The position numbers and the translations under genes are program-made. From Caballeronia glebae (GTDB lineage: Bacteria > Pseudomonadota > Gammaproteobacteria > Burkholderiales > Burkholderiaceae), in NCBI RefSeq assembly GCF_001545035.1, contig NZ_FCOJ02000003.1, forward strand, positions 124,001-188,000: DNA of 64,000 bases, given 5' to 3'. Positions 1-8,433 of this stretch are shown here, in pieces. Below the pieces are notes generated by a model that saw only the letters and a program-made list of their open reading frames with translations, was not told where the DNA came from and ran no database searches. Each line of letters opens with the position of its first letter. Position 1 is the first letter of the stretch.

Positions 1-348
1 GAACCGGTTGAGCGCATTTACGCGCTGCCGCAGGCCACGCTCCAGCGCGCGCCATTCATCGGCGGGAAAAATGCGCGGAATGAGGTCGAAGGGAATCGTG
101 CGCTCGGGAATGATGCCGGGAAGATCGCTCGTTCCGTAGACGGCGAAAGTTATGCCGACACGCCTGAAGTTGAGATCCGCTTCGGCGCGCTTGACATCGA
201 TCTGCTGCTCGCTTTGAGCGGAAAGCCAGGTCATGAAGTCGCGGTAGTGCGTGCGTGGATCGCCCACGCCGAGAAATGCCACCGCCGACAACCCGCGCGC
301 CTCCAGATCGCTGCGCTCGAACATCTCGTTGAAGAATGCTTGCGTCAT
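1..348 (-). CDS. Circularly permuted type 2 ATP-grasp protein, N-terminal part (cut by window edge)
   Basis: An open frame runs from an ATG at 348 to the left edge without a stop, giving 116 residues. It starts MTQAFFNEMFE and contains LIPRIFPADEWRALERGL, which I recognise as the N-terminal signature of the circularly permuted ATP-grasp family (DUF404/DUF407). These proteins are thought to form amide or peptide-like bonds and are often encoded beside an alpha-E (DUF403) protein and a transglutaminase; those neighbours would lie outside the window. The catalytic ATP-grasp residues are not visible. The exact substrate of the family is poorly known, so only the family call is made. Confidence 0.8.
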   Translation of the reverse strand, partial: MTQAFFNEMFERSDLEARGLSAVAFLGVGDPRTHYRDFMTWLSAQSEQQIDVKRAEADLNFRRVGITFAVYGTSDLPGIIPERTIPFDLIPRIFPADEWRALERGLRQRVNALNRF

Positions 349-778
349 AGCCGGTCTTCCAAATGAAGTGCATGCCGGGGTGGCGATTCCCCTTCGCTCG
401 TATTCCTGGTTGCACTCGCAAACGCTTGAAGAGCCCGAAAGACGCGACGCGTCCGACAACATGGATACGTCGTTAGGCGACCTCGAAGCGCGATGCTTTA
501 TTTATCTGTCACACTTTTTCGTGCGAAGCATCGATTGCGTGGGCAGCCCAGTGCCGATTGAGAAAAAGCAACTTCAATGCCAATGATCTGAACGGTTCCC
601 CTCCTTGTTTAAAGCATGTCTCCATGCGCGAATCCCGTTGTTTTGCACCAAAACGGCGCGTCCCCACAGAACGTTGCACAGTCAGAGGATAAATTTCATG
701 CTGCATGACGGTGCGCGGATTTCGGACGGGGTCGGCGTCGCCGGTATCATAGGCGTCTTACCGCACGTCACCAAGCCC
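349..778. other. Divergent intergenic region, 430 bp
   Basis: This stretch separates the leftward ATP-grasp gene from rightward yceH. I see no convincing gene: the open frames here have arginine-rich, low-complexity translations typical of shadow frames. It must carry promoters for both directions, but I could not pick clear -35/-10 pairs. An inverted repeat at 491-533 is listed separately. Confidence 0.5.
491..533. repeat. Inverted repeat with 8-bp arms and 27-bp spacer
   Basis: CGATGCTT at 491-498 is matched by its exact reverse complement AAGCATCG at 526-533. The spacer is AT-rich compared with its surroundings. It could be a regulator site or a leader hairpin of either divergent transcript; nothing in the sequence decides between these. 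Confidence 0.35.
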
Positions 779-1486
779 ATGAACACGCCCTCCGAAGCCA
801 CACCCCGTCCCGCCTTGCGCGAGCTCACGCCTCTCGAAGCGCGCGTGCTCGGCGTGCTCGTTGAAAAACAGCATACCGTGCCGGACACTTATCCTCTTTC
901 GTTGAATTCCCTAACAGCAGGCTGCAATCAAAAGACCGCGCGCTCGCCGGTGATGAACGTGAGCGAAGACGAAGTGCTGACGACGATCGATGGCCTGAAG
1001 CGCCTGAGTCTCGTCTTCGAAGCAAGCAGCAGCCGTGTACCGCGCTTCGAACATAACGTGAACCGCGTACTCGGCGTGCCGAGCCAGTCGGTCGCGCTGC
1101 TCGCCACGCTATTCCTGCGCGGCCCGCAAACGGCGGCGGAATTGCGCGCGAATAGTGCGAGGCTGCATTCGTTTGCGGACATATCCTCGGTCGAAAGCTT
1201 TCTCGATGAACTCGCCGCGAACGATCCGCCGCGCGTCGTAAAGCTGTCGCGTACGCCCGGCGAGCGCGAAAGCCGCTGGGCGCATCTTCTTTGCGGCGAA
1301 GTGAGCATAAGCGATATGCCTTCGCGCGAAACCCAGGGCGGCGAATCTTTTTCCCTTTCCGAATTCGAAGCATTAAAGTCGGAGCAAAAACGCCTTGCTC
1401 ACGAAGTCGTGCAATTGCGCGCAATGGTTCAGCGAATGGCGAGCGAACTGGGCATTACTCTCGATGAATCGTCCCCCGATGCCTGA
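779..1486 (+). CDS. yceH: YceH family protein (DUF480)
   Basis: This 235-residue protein matches the YceH/DUF480 family. The family core is visible near the N-terminus (LTPLEARVLGVLVEKQHTVP, then YPLSLNSLTAGCNQKTARSP), which forms tandem winged-helix domains. The C-terminus (about 190-235) is a short coiled-coil-like tail. The biochemical function of YceH is not established; a winged-helix fold suggests DNA or protein binding. The frame is open upstream to 605, but I place the start at the ATG at 779 because the upstream residues do not look conserved. The MnmD-like gene begins 3 bases after its stop, so the two are probably co-transcribed. Confidence 0.9.
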   Translation: MNTPSEATPRPALRELTPLEARVLGVLVEKQHTVPDTYPLSLNSLTAGCNQKTARSPVMNVSEDEVLTTIDGLKRLSLVFEASSSRVPRFEHNVNRVLGVPSQSVALLATLFLRGPQTAAELRANSARLHSFADISSVESFLDELAANDPPRVVKLSRTPGERESRWAHLLCGEVSISDMPSRETQGGESFSLSEFEALKSEQKRLAHEVVQLRAMVQRMASELGITLDESSPDA

Positions 1487-1489
1487 ACA

Positions 1490-2233
1490 ATGGATGAGCC
1501 GCTGATATCGGCATCGCTCGTGTTTCGCGACGACGGAACGCCGTACTCGCCGCGTCACGACGACATCTATCACAGCGCGGCAGGGGCGCTGGCTCAGGCG
1601 CGCCATGTCTTCCTCGATGGCAATGGCCTGCCCGCGCGCTGGGGCGGCAGGCCGCGCTTCACGGTGCTCGAAACGGGTTTTGGCATGGGCGTCAATTTCC
1701 TTGCGACGTGGGCGGCATGGCTCGCCGATGCGCACCGGCCGCCCGTGCTCGAATTCGTGTCGATAGAAAAACATCCATTCAGCGCGGACGATTTGCGCAA
1801 AGCGCACGCGGCGATCATCGACGATGCCGCTGTCACGCCGCTCGCCGATGCGCTCGCGTCAGTATGGCCGCCGCTCGAAAGCGGCGTGCATCGGCGGGCA
1901 TTCGTTGCAGGCGCCGTCACGTTGACACTCGCGTTCGCCGATGCCGCCGACCTCTTGCCGCACCTCGCCATTCACGGCATCGCAGCGGACGCGATCTATC
2001 TTGACGGCTTCGCGCCAGCCAGGAACCCGGACATGTGGACGCCCACCGTCTTCGCTTCGCTGGCGCGCATGGCGAAAGAAGATGCGACCTTCGCTACCTT
2101 CACCAGCGCGGGCATTGTCAAACGCACGCTCATCGAAAACGGGTTCGACTATCGCAAGGTCGCGGGATTCGGCGGCAAGCGCGCGATGCTCGTCGGCACG
2201 CGATCCCAATCTCCACGCGTTATAACTTCGTAA
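1490..2233 (+). CDS. mnmD: tRNA 5-methylaminomethyl-2-thiouridine methyltransferase domain protein (MnmD/MnmC N-terminal domain only)
   Basis: The 247-residue protein carries the methyltransferase half of MnmC: DIYHSAAGALAQARHVFLDG near residue 26, the SAM-binding ETGFGMGVNFLATW near 63, and DGFAPARNPDMW near 170. MnmC makes the last step of mnm5s2U synthesis at the wobble position of tRNA. In most Burkholderiaceae I know of, MnmC is about 650 residues because an FAD-dependent demodification domain follows. Here the frame stops after GGKRAMLVGTRSQSPRV, at the domain boundary, and the next 240 bp hold no oxidoreductase remnant. This is either a stand-alone MnmD or a truncated MnmC. The start overlaps nothing and follows yceH by 3 bases. 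Confidence 0.85.
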   Translation: MDEPLISASLVFRDDGTPYSPRHDDIYHSAAGALAQARHVFLDGNGLPARWGGRPRFTVLETGFGMGVNFLATWAAWLADAHRPPVLEFVSIEKHPFSADDLRKAHAAIIDDAAVTPLADALASVWPPLESGVHRRAFVAGAVTLTLAFADAADLLPHLAIHGIAADAIYLDGFAPARNPDMWTPTVFASLARMAKEDATFATFTSAGIVKRTLIENGFDYRKVAGFGGKRAMLVGTRSQSPRVITS

Positions 2234-2490
2234 GAATAGATCGTGTCGTTTGAAGGCACGAGTTGCGCGACACGAACGCCGATCCGCCAAGTCCGACATG
2301 CGCGGAAAGCATTGCGTAATCGTGCATCGGCATAAGTTCTCTCCAGATTCCGAGCGTCCGGCAACAAAGCAGGATTAGTTGGATAATGCGCACCCGTTGG
2401 CGGCGCGGCCTTTGCTCGCATCAGCAGAACAAAGGCCGAGACCGCGCCCCGGCACGTTCTTATCGGCGCTGATTCATGAGGAGAAAAGCT

Positions 2491-2691
2491 TTGGAACCCA
2501 GCAACGATGCGCCCCGCAGCCCATGGCTCTGGGTCGTACTATTGATACCCTACGTCGCACTGCTTTGGCTGCCGTTCTATAACGACACGCGCCCTTCGTT
2601 CGCGGGATTCCCGTTTTTCTATTGGTATCAGTTTTTGTGGGTGCCGCTCACCTCGCTCCTGCTTTATATCGTGCACAGGGGCATGAAATGA
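2491..2691 (+). CDS. DUF3311 small membrane protein (symporter partner)
   Basis: This is a 66-71 residue protein with two hydrophobic helices (WLWVVLLIPYVALLWLPFY and FFYWYQFLWVPLTSLLLYIV), as in DUF3311 proteins, which are encoded directly before sodium:solute symporters and are thought to be small accessory subunits. The frame has an ATG at 2476, but a strong ribosome binding site (AGGAGA, 2479-2484) lies just inside it and sits 6 bases before a TTG at 2491, so I prefer the TTG start; the ATG has no visible site. The stop overlaps the symporter ATG (ATGA at 2688), which indicates translational coupling. Confidence 0.85.
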   Translation: MEPSNDAPRSPWLWVVLLIPYVALLWLPFYNDTRPSFAGFPFFYWYQFLWVPLTSLLLYIVHRGMK

Positions 2692-4169
2692 ACGATCTCA
2701 CACCTATCGATCCAGTCGCGATGACCATCTTCATCGCGTTCTTCGTGCTCGTGACTGTCGTCGGTTTCTTTGCCGCGCGCTGGAAACGAGGCGATCTCAC
2801 GCAGCTTCACGAATGGGGCCTCGGTGGCCGCCAGTTCGGCGTGTTGATTTCATGGTTTCTCGTCGGCGGCGATTTCTATACCGCCTATACCGTGATTGCA
2901 GTGCCGGCACTCGTCTATTCGGTCGGTGCCTATGGGTTCTTTGCGCTGCCTTATACCATCATCGTCTACCCGTTCGTGTTCGCGGTGATGCCCAAGTTAT
3001 GGAAGATCGCGCATGCGAAGAACCACATCACCGGCGCCGACTACGTGCAAGGCGAATACGGCGGAAAATGGTTTCCTGCCGCGGTGGCGATCACGGGAAT
3101 CGTCGCTACGATGCCGTATATCGCGCTGCAGCTCGTCGGCATGCAAGTAGTCATCAAGGGCCTCGGCGTGACGGGCGAACTGCCGCTCATCATCGCATTC
3201 GTGATTCTCGCGCTCTATACCTATACGAGCGGCCTGCGCGCGCCCGCGATGATCGCCTTTGTGAAAGACATCATGATCTATATCGTCGTGATCGCGGCGG
3301 TATGGCTCATTCCTCTGAAGCTCGGCGGTTATGCGCATGTATTCGATTCGGCCGATCAATACTTCAAGGCGAAAGGCGGACCGACGGGCATCATCCTCAA
3401 GCCGGGTCAATTCACGGCCTATGCCTCACTTGCGCTCGGCTCCGCGCTCGCCGCATTCATGTATCCGCATACGATGACCGCGGTGCTCGCTTCGTCGTCC
3501 GCAACGACGGTGCGCAAGAACGCCATCTTTCTGCCGGCTTATACGCTGCTGCTCGGTTTGATCGCGTTGCTGGGCTATATGGCGATTGCTGCGGGCATAC
3601 ATGTGAAGACGGCATCGGATGTCGTACCGGCGTTATTCGGCACGCTGTTTCCCTCGTGGTTCGTGGGCTTTGCGGCCGCGGCCATCGCGATCAGCGCACT
3701 CGTGCCGGCGGCGATCATGTCGATCGGCGCCGCGAACCTCTTCACACGCAACTTGTGGCGTCCGCTCATATCGCCTGACATGTCATCGGCCGCCGAAGCA
3801 TCGACGGCGAAGCTCGTGTCGCTCGTCGTGAAGTTCGGCGCGCTGCTGTTCATCGTGTTCCTGCCGACGCAGTATGCGATCGACCTGCAGTTGCTCGGCG
3901 GCGTGTGGATCCTGCAGATATTCCCGGCCATCGTGTTCACGCTCTATACACGCCGCTTGACCACGCCCGGTCTTTTCCTGGGATGGCTATTCGGTATCGT
4001 ATTGGGCACGGGTCTCGCAATCTCGCAAGGGCTCAAACCGGTCTATGTCGTCCATCTCGGCGATGCTTCGTGGCCGGTCTATATCGGCCTGATTGCGCTC
4101 GTGGTGAATATCGTCGTGACGCATGTCGTTTCGCTCGTCACGCGGCGCAGCATAGTGTCCGCGGCTTAA
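2688..4169 (+). CDS. Sodium:solute symporter, monocarboxylate permease type
   Basis: This 493-residue integral membrane protein has about 13 hydrophobic segments and belongs to the SSS family. Features include WGLGGRQFGVLISWFLVGGDF near residue 45, YTSGLRAPAMIAFVKD near 180 and MYPHTMTAVLASSS near 262. The pairing with a DUF3311 protein and this motif pattern are typical of monocarboxylate (pyruvate, lactate, acetate) uptake permeases such as MctP. The exact substrate cannot be read from the sequence. Its ATG overlaps the DUF3311 stop. A strong terminator hairpin follows at 4184-4218, so the operon probably ends here. Confidence 0.88.
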   Translation: MNDLTPIDPVAMTIFIAFFVLVTVVGFFAARWKRGDLTQLHEWGLGGRQFGVLISWFLVGGDFYTAYTVIAVPALVYSVGAYGFFALPYTIIVYPFVFAVMPKLWKIAHAKNHITGADYVQGEYGGKWFPAAVAITGIVATMPYIALQLVGMQVVIKGLGVTGELPLIIAFVILALYTYTSGLRAPAMIAFVKDIMIYIVVIAAVWLIPLKLGGYAHVFDSADQYFKAKGGPTGIILKPGQFTAYASLALGSALAAFMYPHTMTAVLASSSATTVRKNAIFLPAYTLLLGLIALLGYMAIAAGIHVKTASDVVPALFGTLFPSWFVGFAAAAIAISALVPAAIMSIGAANLFTRNLWRPLISPDMSSAAEASTAKLVSLVVKFGALLFIVFLPTQYAIDLQLLGGVWILQIFPAIVFTLYTRRLTTPGLFLGWLFGIVLGTGLAISQGLKPVYVVHLGDASWPVYIGLIALVVNIVVTHVVSLVTRRSIVSAA

Positions 4170-4183
4170 AACCCGACGATCGA

Positions 4184-4218
4184 CGATGCCCGGTGTTTGA
4201 TCGCGCCGGGCATCGTTT
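4184..4218 (+). terminator. Intrinsic terminator after the symporter
   Basis: Perfect 10-bp stem, CGATGCCCGG at 4184-4193 and CCGGGCATCG at 4206-4215, with a 12-nt loop and a short T run (TTT). It lies 14 bases past the symporter stop. Confidence 0.8.
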
Positions 4219-4263
4219 GCAAAGGCAGTGATAACATCGGCGTCAAGCCTTTCCTTTTACGCA

Positions 4264-5232
4264 ATGCGTGTCATGCTCGCTAGCGAAAACACTCCGATCC
4301 CGTCTCCCATCGCGAACGCCGTGTTTGCGGAAGACAAGCTCTCTATCGGCATCACATTGCCGATCACGCGCGATAACCAGAGCATCGTCGACTTCCAGGA
4401 ACAGATAGCACTGGCGCGGCTCGCTGACCACCTCGGCTTTCGTGCGCTCTGGGTCCGCGACGTGCCGCTCAATAGCATCGATTACCCGGACCCGACCGGA
4501 CATCTCGATCCGTGGGTCTTGCTCGGCGCGCTCGCATCGAATACGGAACGCATTGCGCTAATCAGCGGCGCGATCGTGTTGACGCTCAGACATCCCCTTC
4601 ATGTCGCTAAAGGCGCAATTTCCGTCGACACGCTGTCTCGGCGACGCTTCATTCTGGGCGTCGGTTCAGGCGATCGTCCACCGGAATATGCCGCCTTCGG
4701 CCGCGATCCCGATGCCCGGCGCGATCTATACAGACAGCATTGGGAAACGCTCGCCGCTGCCGTTACCGCGCCCTCTCGCGTGATCCCCGATCAGGCGCCC
4801 GACGGCGCACCCGAGTTCTATCTCTTGCCTCGCCTGAACACTTCCATTCCGATGCTCGCGGTCGGTTCGGGCGGCCAGAGCGTCGACTGGATTGCGCGTC
4901 ATTCGCTCGGCTGGATGACTTACCATCACGAACCGCAAGCGCAGCGCGGCCGGTACAGCATGTGGCGTGCTGCAGTCGATCGCGCGGCTTCCGGCGGCTT
5001 TCGCGCATTCGGCGTCGCGATGCGGCTCGATCTCAGCGCCGATGCGAACGAGCCATCGACCGACATATCGCTTGGCTATCGCACGGGGCGTCGCGCGCTC
5101 GTTGCGCTCTTGCATAAGATGCGCGACGGAGGCACGCATCATGTGACGCTCAACATCACATCGGAGCGACGGCCTGCGCGCGATATCATCGAAGAAGTCG
5201 CCGCACATGTTCTTCCCGAGTTTCATCGCTGA
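4264..5232 (+). CDS. Luciferase-like flavin monooxygenase (LLM class oxidoreductase)
   Basis: About 322 residues with the TIM-barrel luciferase-like fold: LSIGITLPITRD near the N-terminus, LADHLGFRALWVRDVPL, and HPLHVAKGAISVDTLSRRRF followed by GVGSGDRPPEYAAFG, the usual flavin and loop region. Members use FMNH2 or F420H2; in proteobacteria FMN is the normal cofactor. Homologues oxidise small alkanes, sulfonates or nitrogen compounds, and no substrate can be assigned here. The frame also has a GTG at 4228 and an ATG at 4273; none has a good ribosome binding site, so the start is uncertain. The amidase follows 26 bases later, which suggests one transcript and a joint role in using a nitrogen-containing compound. 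Confidence 0.8.
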   Translation: MRVMLASENTPIPSPIANAVFAEDKLSIGITLPITRDNQSIVDFQEQIALARLADHLGFRALWVRDVPLNSIDYPDPTGHLDPWVLLGALASNTERIALISGAIVLTLRHPLHVAKGAISVDTLSRRRFILGVGSGDRPPEYAAFGRDPDARRDLYRQHWETLAAAVTAPSRVIPDQAPDGAPEFYLLPRLNTSIPMLAVGSGGQSVDWIARHSLGWMTYHHEPQAQRGRYSMWRAAVDRAASGGFRAFGVAMRLDLSADANEPSTDISLGYRTGRRALVALLHKMRDGGTHHVTLNITSERRPARDIIEEVAAHVLPEFHR

Positions 5233-5258
5233 ATTCATTTGTTATTCACGACAAAACC

Positions 5259-6731
5259 ATGACCGCACCCGACGCAAACCCCGCTTGCACACCCGATGAC
5301 GACATCGTTTCGCTCGAAGCTGTCGCGCTTTCTCAAGCGATTCAAGCACGCGACGTCTCGTGCGTCGAAGTGATGAAAGCCTATCTCGCGCAAATCGATC
5401 GCTTCAACCCCGCAGTCAATGCGATCGTCGCGATACAGGATCGCGATGCGCTATTTACTCTCGCCACCGAGCGCGATGCACAGCTATCACGAGGAGAAAG
5501 CCTCGGGCCTTTACATGGGTTTCCGCAAGCGCCCAAAGATATCCTTCCCGTTGACGGCATGCTCACGACGAAAGGCTCGCCTTTGTATGCAGGCGAAGTC
5601 TCAACAGTCGATGCCGTCATCTTCGAGCGCATGCGCCGAGCTGGCGCGATATTCATCGGTCGCACGAACTCCCCGGAATTCGGCTTGGGCGGACACACGT
5701 ATAACCCGGTGTACGGCACCACGCGCAACGCGTTCGATCAATCGCGCTCGGCGGGCGGCAGCAGCGGCGGCGCCGCGGTTAGCGTCGCATTGCGCATGCT
5801 GCCGTGCGCGGACGGCACCGACATGATGGGCTCTTTGCGCACGCCCGCTGCCTTCAATAACGTCTTCGGCTTTCGCACAACACCGGGATGTGTGCCGTAT
5901 GCGCCCAGCGACGATGTCTTCTTTCAGCACTTCAGCGTCGCTGGTCCGATCGCGCGGACCGTTCCCGATCTTGGCTTGCTATTGTCGGTGCAGGCGGGCT
6001 TCGACGCCCGCGCGCCTCTTTCGCGCAGAAACGACCGGCCCATCGACTTCACGAACGCGTTGGAGCGCGACATGCGAGGCACACGCATAGGCTGGCTCGG
6101 CGATCTGAATGGACATCTGCCGATGGAAACGGGCTTGATGGACCTATATGCAGCGGCGCTGCATCACTTCGAAACGACGGGTTGCGTCGTAGAGGCTGTA
6201 GATATCGACTTCGATCTCGACCGTCTCTGGAATGCCTGGATCGATCTGCGCAGCCTCACGTTCTCCGGCACCAATGCGCCGCTCTATCGCGACGCTGCCA
6301 AGCGCAAGTTGCTCAAACCCGAAGCGGTATGGGAAATAGAACGAGGTTTGAAGTTATCGGGAGAAGATGTTTCCCGTGCAATTCGCGACCGCTCGGCGTG
6401 GTATCAAGCAATCAATGCGCTATTCGATCGCTTCGACTATCTGGTGATGCCTTCGGCTCAGGTATTCCCTTTCGATGCAGAGTTGGACTGGCCGCACGCT
6501 ATCGACGGCCGGGGGATGGATACCTACCATCGCTGGATGGAAACCGTGGTCGCCGCAACCATGGCATCCCTGCCCGCGCTCAGCGCGCCAGCCGGCTTCG
6601 GCCCTGGTGGCTTGCCGACCGGTCTGCAGATCATCGGACCGACGCAAGGCGATCTGGGCGTATTGCAGATCGGCCTTGCTTACGATCGCGCAAGCGGATT
6701 TTCCCGCGCACGCAGTCCCTTGCTTGGCTAA
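5259..6731 (+). CDS. Amidase (amidase signature family)
   Basis: 490 residues, normal length for the amidase signature family (hydrolysis of C-N amide bonds). The Ser-cisSer-Lys triad is visible: Lys93 in GFPQAPKDILP, cis-Ser168 in SAGGSSGGAA, and nucleophile Ser192 in TDMMGSLRTPA. The spacing of 24 residues between the two serines matches characterised members. The usual DxGGS motif reads DMMGS, a substitution next to the nucleophile that may alter the oxyanion loop. It lacks the features of the GatA subunit of the tRNA amidotransferase, and no gatB/C neighbours are present. It lies downstream of the luciferase-like monooxygenase. Confidence 0.88.
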   Translation: MTAPDANPACTPDDDIVSLEAVALSQAIQARDVSCVEVMKAYLAQIDRFNPAVNAIVAIQDRDALFTLATERDAQLSRGESLGPLHGFPQAPKDILPVDGMLTTKGSPLYAGEVSTVDAVIFERMRRAGAIFIGRTNSPEFGLGGHTYNPVYGTTRNAFDQSRSAGGSSGGAAVSVALRMLPCADGTDMMGSLRTPAAFNNVFGFRTTPGCVPYAPSDDVFFQHFSVAGPIARTVPDLGLLLSVQAGFDARAPLSRRNDRPIDFTNALERDMRGTRIGWLGDLNGHLPMETGLMDLYAAALHHFETTGCVVEAVDIDFDLDRLWNAWIDLRSLTFSGTNAPLYRDAAKRKLLKPEAVWEIERGLKLSGEDVSRAIRDRSAWYQAINALFDRFDYLVMPSAQVFPFDAELDWPHAIDGRGMDTYHRWMETVVAATMASLPALSAPAGFGPGGLPTGLQIIGPTQGDLGVLQIGLAYDRASGFSRARSPLLG

Positions 6732-6737
6732 AACCCG

Positions 6738-6753
6738 AAAGCTTGTTAGCTTT
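6738..6753. terminator. Short hairpin between convergent amidase and H-NS genes
   Basis: AAAGCT at 6738-6743 pairs with AGCTTT at 6748-6753 around a TGTT loop. It lies between two convergent stop codons. The stem is short, so terminator strength is doubtful. Confidence 0.4.
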
Positions 6754-6766
6754 AGGCAGGGGCTCT

Positions 6767-7198
6767 CTAAGCGCTCTTGCGCGCGGTCTTCTTTGCGGCC
6801 GTGCGGCCAGAACGCTTCGCGCCTTTCTTCGCCGCACCGTTCTTGCGGCCTGCGCCAGCGATCAGATATACGGTGCGGTCAGCCGCATCCTTGATCCATG
6901 CGGGCGGGCGCGCATGACCGCTCCACGTCGCGCCGGATTCCGGGTCGCGATACTTCGGCGGAAGTTTGGACTTGTTCGCTCCTTTCTTAGTACCGGACGA
7001 TTGCCTTGAACCCGCTGGACGGCCGCGCTTTTTAGCTGGGCTTGAGCCGGCTTCGGCGAGATCGGCCGGGGTCAAGCCATATTCATCCATCAATACTCTT
7101 ATCTTGGCGATCACCTCGACCGACTTTCTTTCTCGTAACGCATCCGCACGGCGCTGCAATTTCTGAATCTGGTTTTCCAATTGTGCCAATGTAGCCAT
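6767..7198 (-). CDS. H-NS family nucleoid-associated protein
   Basis: A 143-residue H-NS/MvaT-like DNA-binding protein. Residues 1-45 form the coiled-coil oligomerisation segment (ATLAQLENQIQKLQRRADAL). The C-terminal DNA-binding motif is KYRDPESGATWSGHARPPAW, where the common TWxGRGRxPxW core reads TWSGHARPPAW. A lysine/alanine-rich tail (KKGAKRSGRTAAKKTARKSA) follows, as in many Burkholderia H-NS proteins. The start is placed at the ATG at 7198, preceded by GGAGGAAAG; the frame extends 8 codons further upstream. Such proteins silence AT-rich, often horizontally acquired DNA. It is monocistronic. Confidence 0.9.
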   Translation of the reverse strand: MATLAQLENQIQKLQRRADALRERKSVEVIAKIRVLMDEYGLTPADLAEAGSSPAKKRGRPAGSRQSSGTKKGANKSKLPPKYRDPESGATWSGHARPPAWIKDAADRTVYLIAGAGRKNGAAKKGAKRSGRTAAKKTARKSA

Positions 7199-7535
7199 CT
7201 TTCCTCCCGTATCCGTCCGCAAACGTCGACCGAAATGAGCAACGTATGCGCGTCGTGAATTACAAGCTGTTGTCTAATGAGTATGCTCGACACGCGATTG
7301 CGGCGATATGCAGATCTTATATGGATAACATCGACACTAAGCGCTTTTGCGAAAAATTTTGCTTCTCTGCACACCGATCTCTAAAACGCGCATATGATGA
7401 GCGCGCTCATCAGACGATAGGCGATAACGCGACCCAATGAATCGTCAATGCAGATCATGCACGCGGGCAAGCGCCGGTGCGTGCATATGACAATGACGCG
7501 TGCATTGCGCACGCGTCACGCAAGCGCGAAACAGA
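7199..7535. other. Intergenic region between H-NS and DUF3331 genes
   Basis: This 337-bp stretch contains the H-NS promoter region. A 64-codon rightward frame at 7246-7440 has no ribosome binding site or recognisable composition and I do not call it. The hairpin at 7494-7518 is listed separately. AT content rises around 7260-7380. Confidence 0.5.
7494..7518 (-). terminator. Hairpin after DUF3331 gene
   Basis: Perfect 10-bp arms (TGACGCGTGC at 7494-7503 and GCACGCGTCA at 7509-7518) around a 5-nt loop, 17 bases past the DUF3331 stop. No T tract follows on either strand, so it may be a weak or Rho-assisted terminator. Confidence 0.5.
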
Positions 7536-7976
7536 TCACTCCGAGACGAATCTCGCTTCCTGTTCAGCGGGAGTCAGCGCAAGCGCCAGGATCATCGCGC
7601 CGCTATTAAGCGGCACCGAGCTGCCGACGCGCCTCGGCCTATAAACAGGCTGCCCGCGCCTGATCGCCTGTCCGCTCAACGCACATGTTCCGCGCTTGCG
7701 GGCAGTGCAAAGCGCCCAGACCTGCTCCGAGTAATTGAACGACGTTGGATCGTGCCATGACAACGATAGCGTCGATTCACTCAGGCGCTCCAGCACGCGA
7801 ATGTTGACGCAATGCGCCTCGGCCGGTCCGATGCATACACTCTTGCCTTGTACATTCCGCACGAGCGATCGGGTCATCAGTGCGAGCTTCTCGTTCGCTT
7901 CCGACGGGCGGTCCGGAAGGCTGTCGAGCATTGCCAGGGTACGGCTCCAGGGATCCATCAACCATGGATGCTTCAT
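7536..7976 (-). CDS. DUF3331 domain protein
   Basis: A 146-residue protein I recognise as a DUF3331 member, a small family largely restricted to Burkholderiaceae. Core features are SLSWHDPTSFNYSEQVWALC near residue 73, then ARKRGTCALSGQAIRRGQPVYRP (split here as ARKRGTCALSG and QAIRRGQPVYRP), ending in a Met/Ile/Leu-rich segment. The two cysteines in WALC and GTCALSG might bind a metal. No function is known. The start at 7976 is preceded by CAGGAGCGGAAC, a good ribosome binding site; the frame continues 48 codons upstream with non-conserved sequence. Confidence 0.8.
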   Translation of the reverse strand: MKHPWLMDPWSRTLAMLDSLPDRPSEANEKLALMTRSLVRNVQGKSVCIGPAEAHCVNIRVLERLSESTLSLSWHDPTSFNYSEQVWALCTARKRGTCALSGQAIRRGQPVYRPRRVGSSVPLNSGAMILALALTPAEQEARFVSE

Positions 7977-8433
7977 GTTCCGCTCCTGCTGGCGGCAACG
8001 CCCGCCGCAACAGAAGCCGGGTTGACGTTGCCGGTGGCGTTCCGGGAATGCGCCGCGCAACCCACTTTCTGGACTGGTCTTGCCGCGCCGCGTCGGATGA
8101 TCGTTCCTAGAGTAGTACACCTGAGCATGCTTTTCTTTTCATTTTTCATGGACATACCTAGACAAGCACGCCAGCTTTGGCGTTCGGATTCGCGCGCGGA
8201 GTGGTGCCCGGGAGGTTGCACCCTGAACTAATCAGCAGATAGTTAATGCCGATTAGACAAGAACGAACGTTCGATTAAATCGTATGATGTTTGCGCGGCG
8301 TCGAGGTTAGCTTTGGCACGAAAACCGCGTGCTTCTGGCCGTTTGCGCACGTTTCATGCTCAATCGAGGATTCGCGAGTTCACCGATTTCTGACACAATA
8401 AAATCCAGTGAACCGTATTTCTCCTGTCGAATC
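7977..8433. other. Divergent intergenic region, 457 bp
   Basis: Lies between leftward DUF3331 and rightward DUF1488 genes. No additional gene is supported. The right half (8220-8330) is relatively AT-rich and contains the palindrome CGAACGTTCG at 8264-8273, listed separately. Confidence 0.5.
8264..8273. promoter_or_regulatory. Palindrome CGAACGTTCG, possible TetR-type half operator
   Basis: A perfect 10-bp palindrome in an AT-rich intergenic context, flanked by GATTAGACAA and ATTAAATCG. AACG/CGTT palindromes are common in TetR-family operators, but no TetR gene lies in the window. Confidence 0.3.

Noticed and set aside
5888..7009. Long 373-codon rightward open frame over the amidase end and H-NS gene
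   Set aside because: It overlaps two clearly recognised genes and its translation is arginine-rich with no family motif; a GC-rich shadow frame.
7246..7440. 64-codon rightward frame between H-NS and DUF3331
   Set aside because: No recognisable domain or ribosome binding site; intergenic composition.
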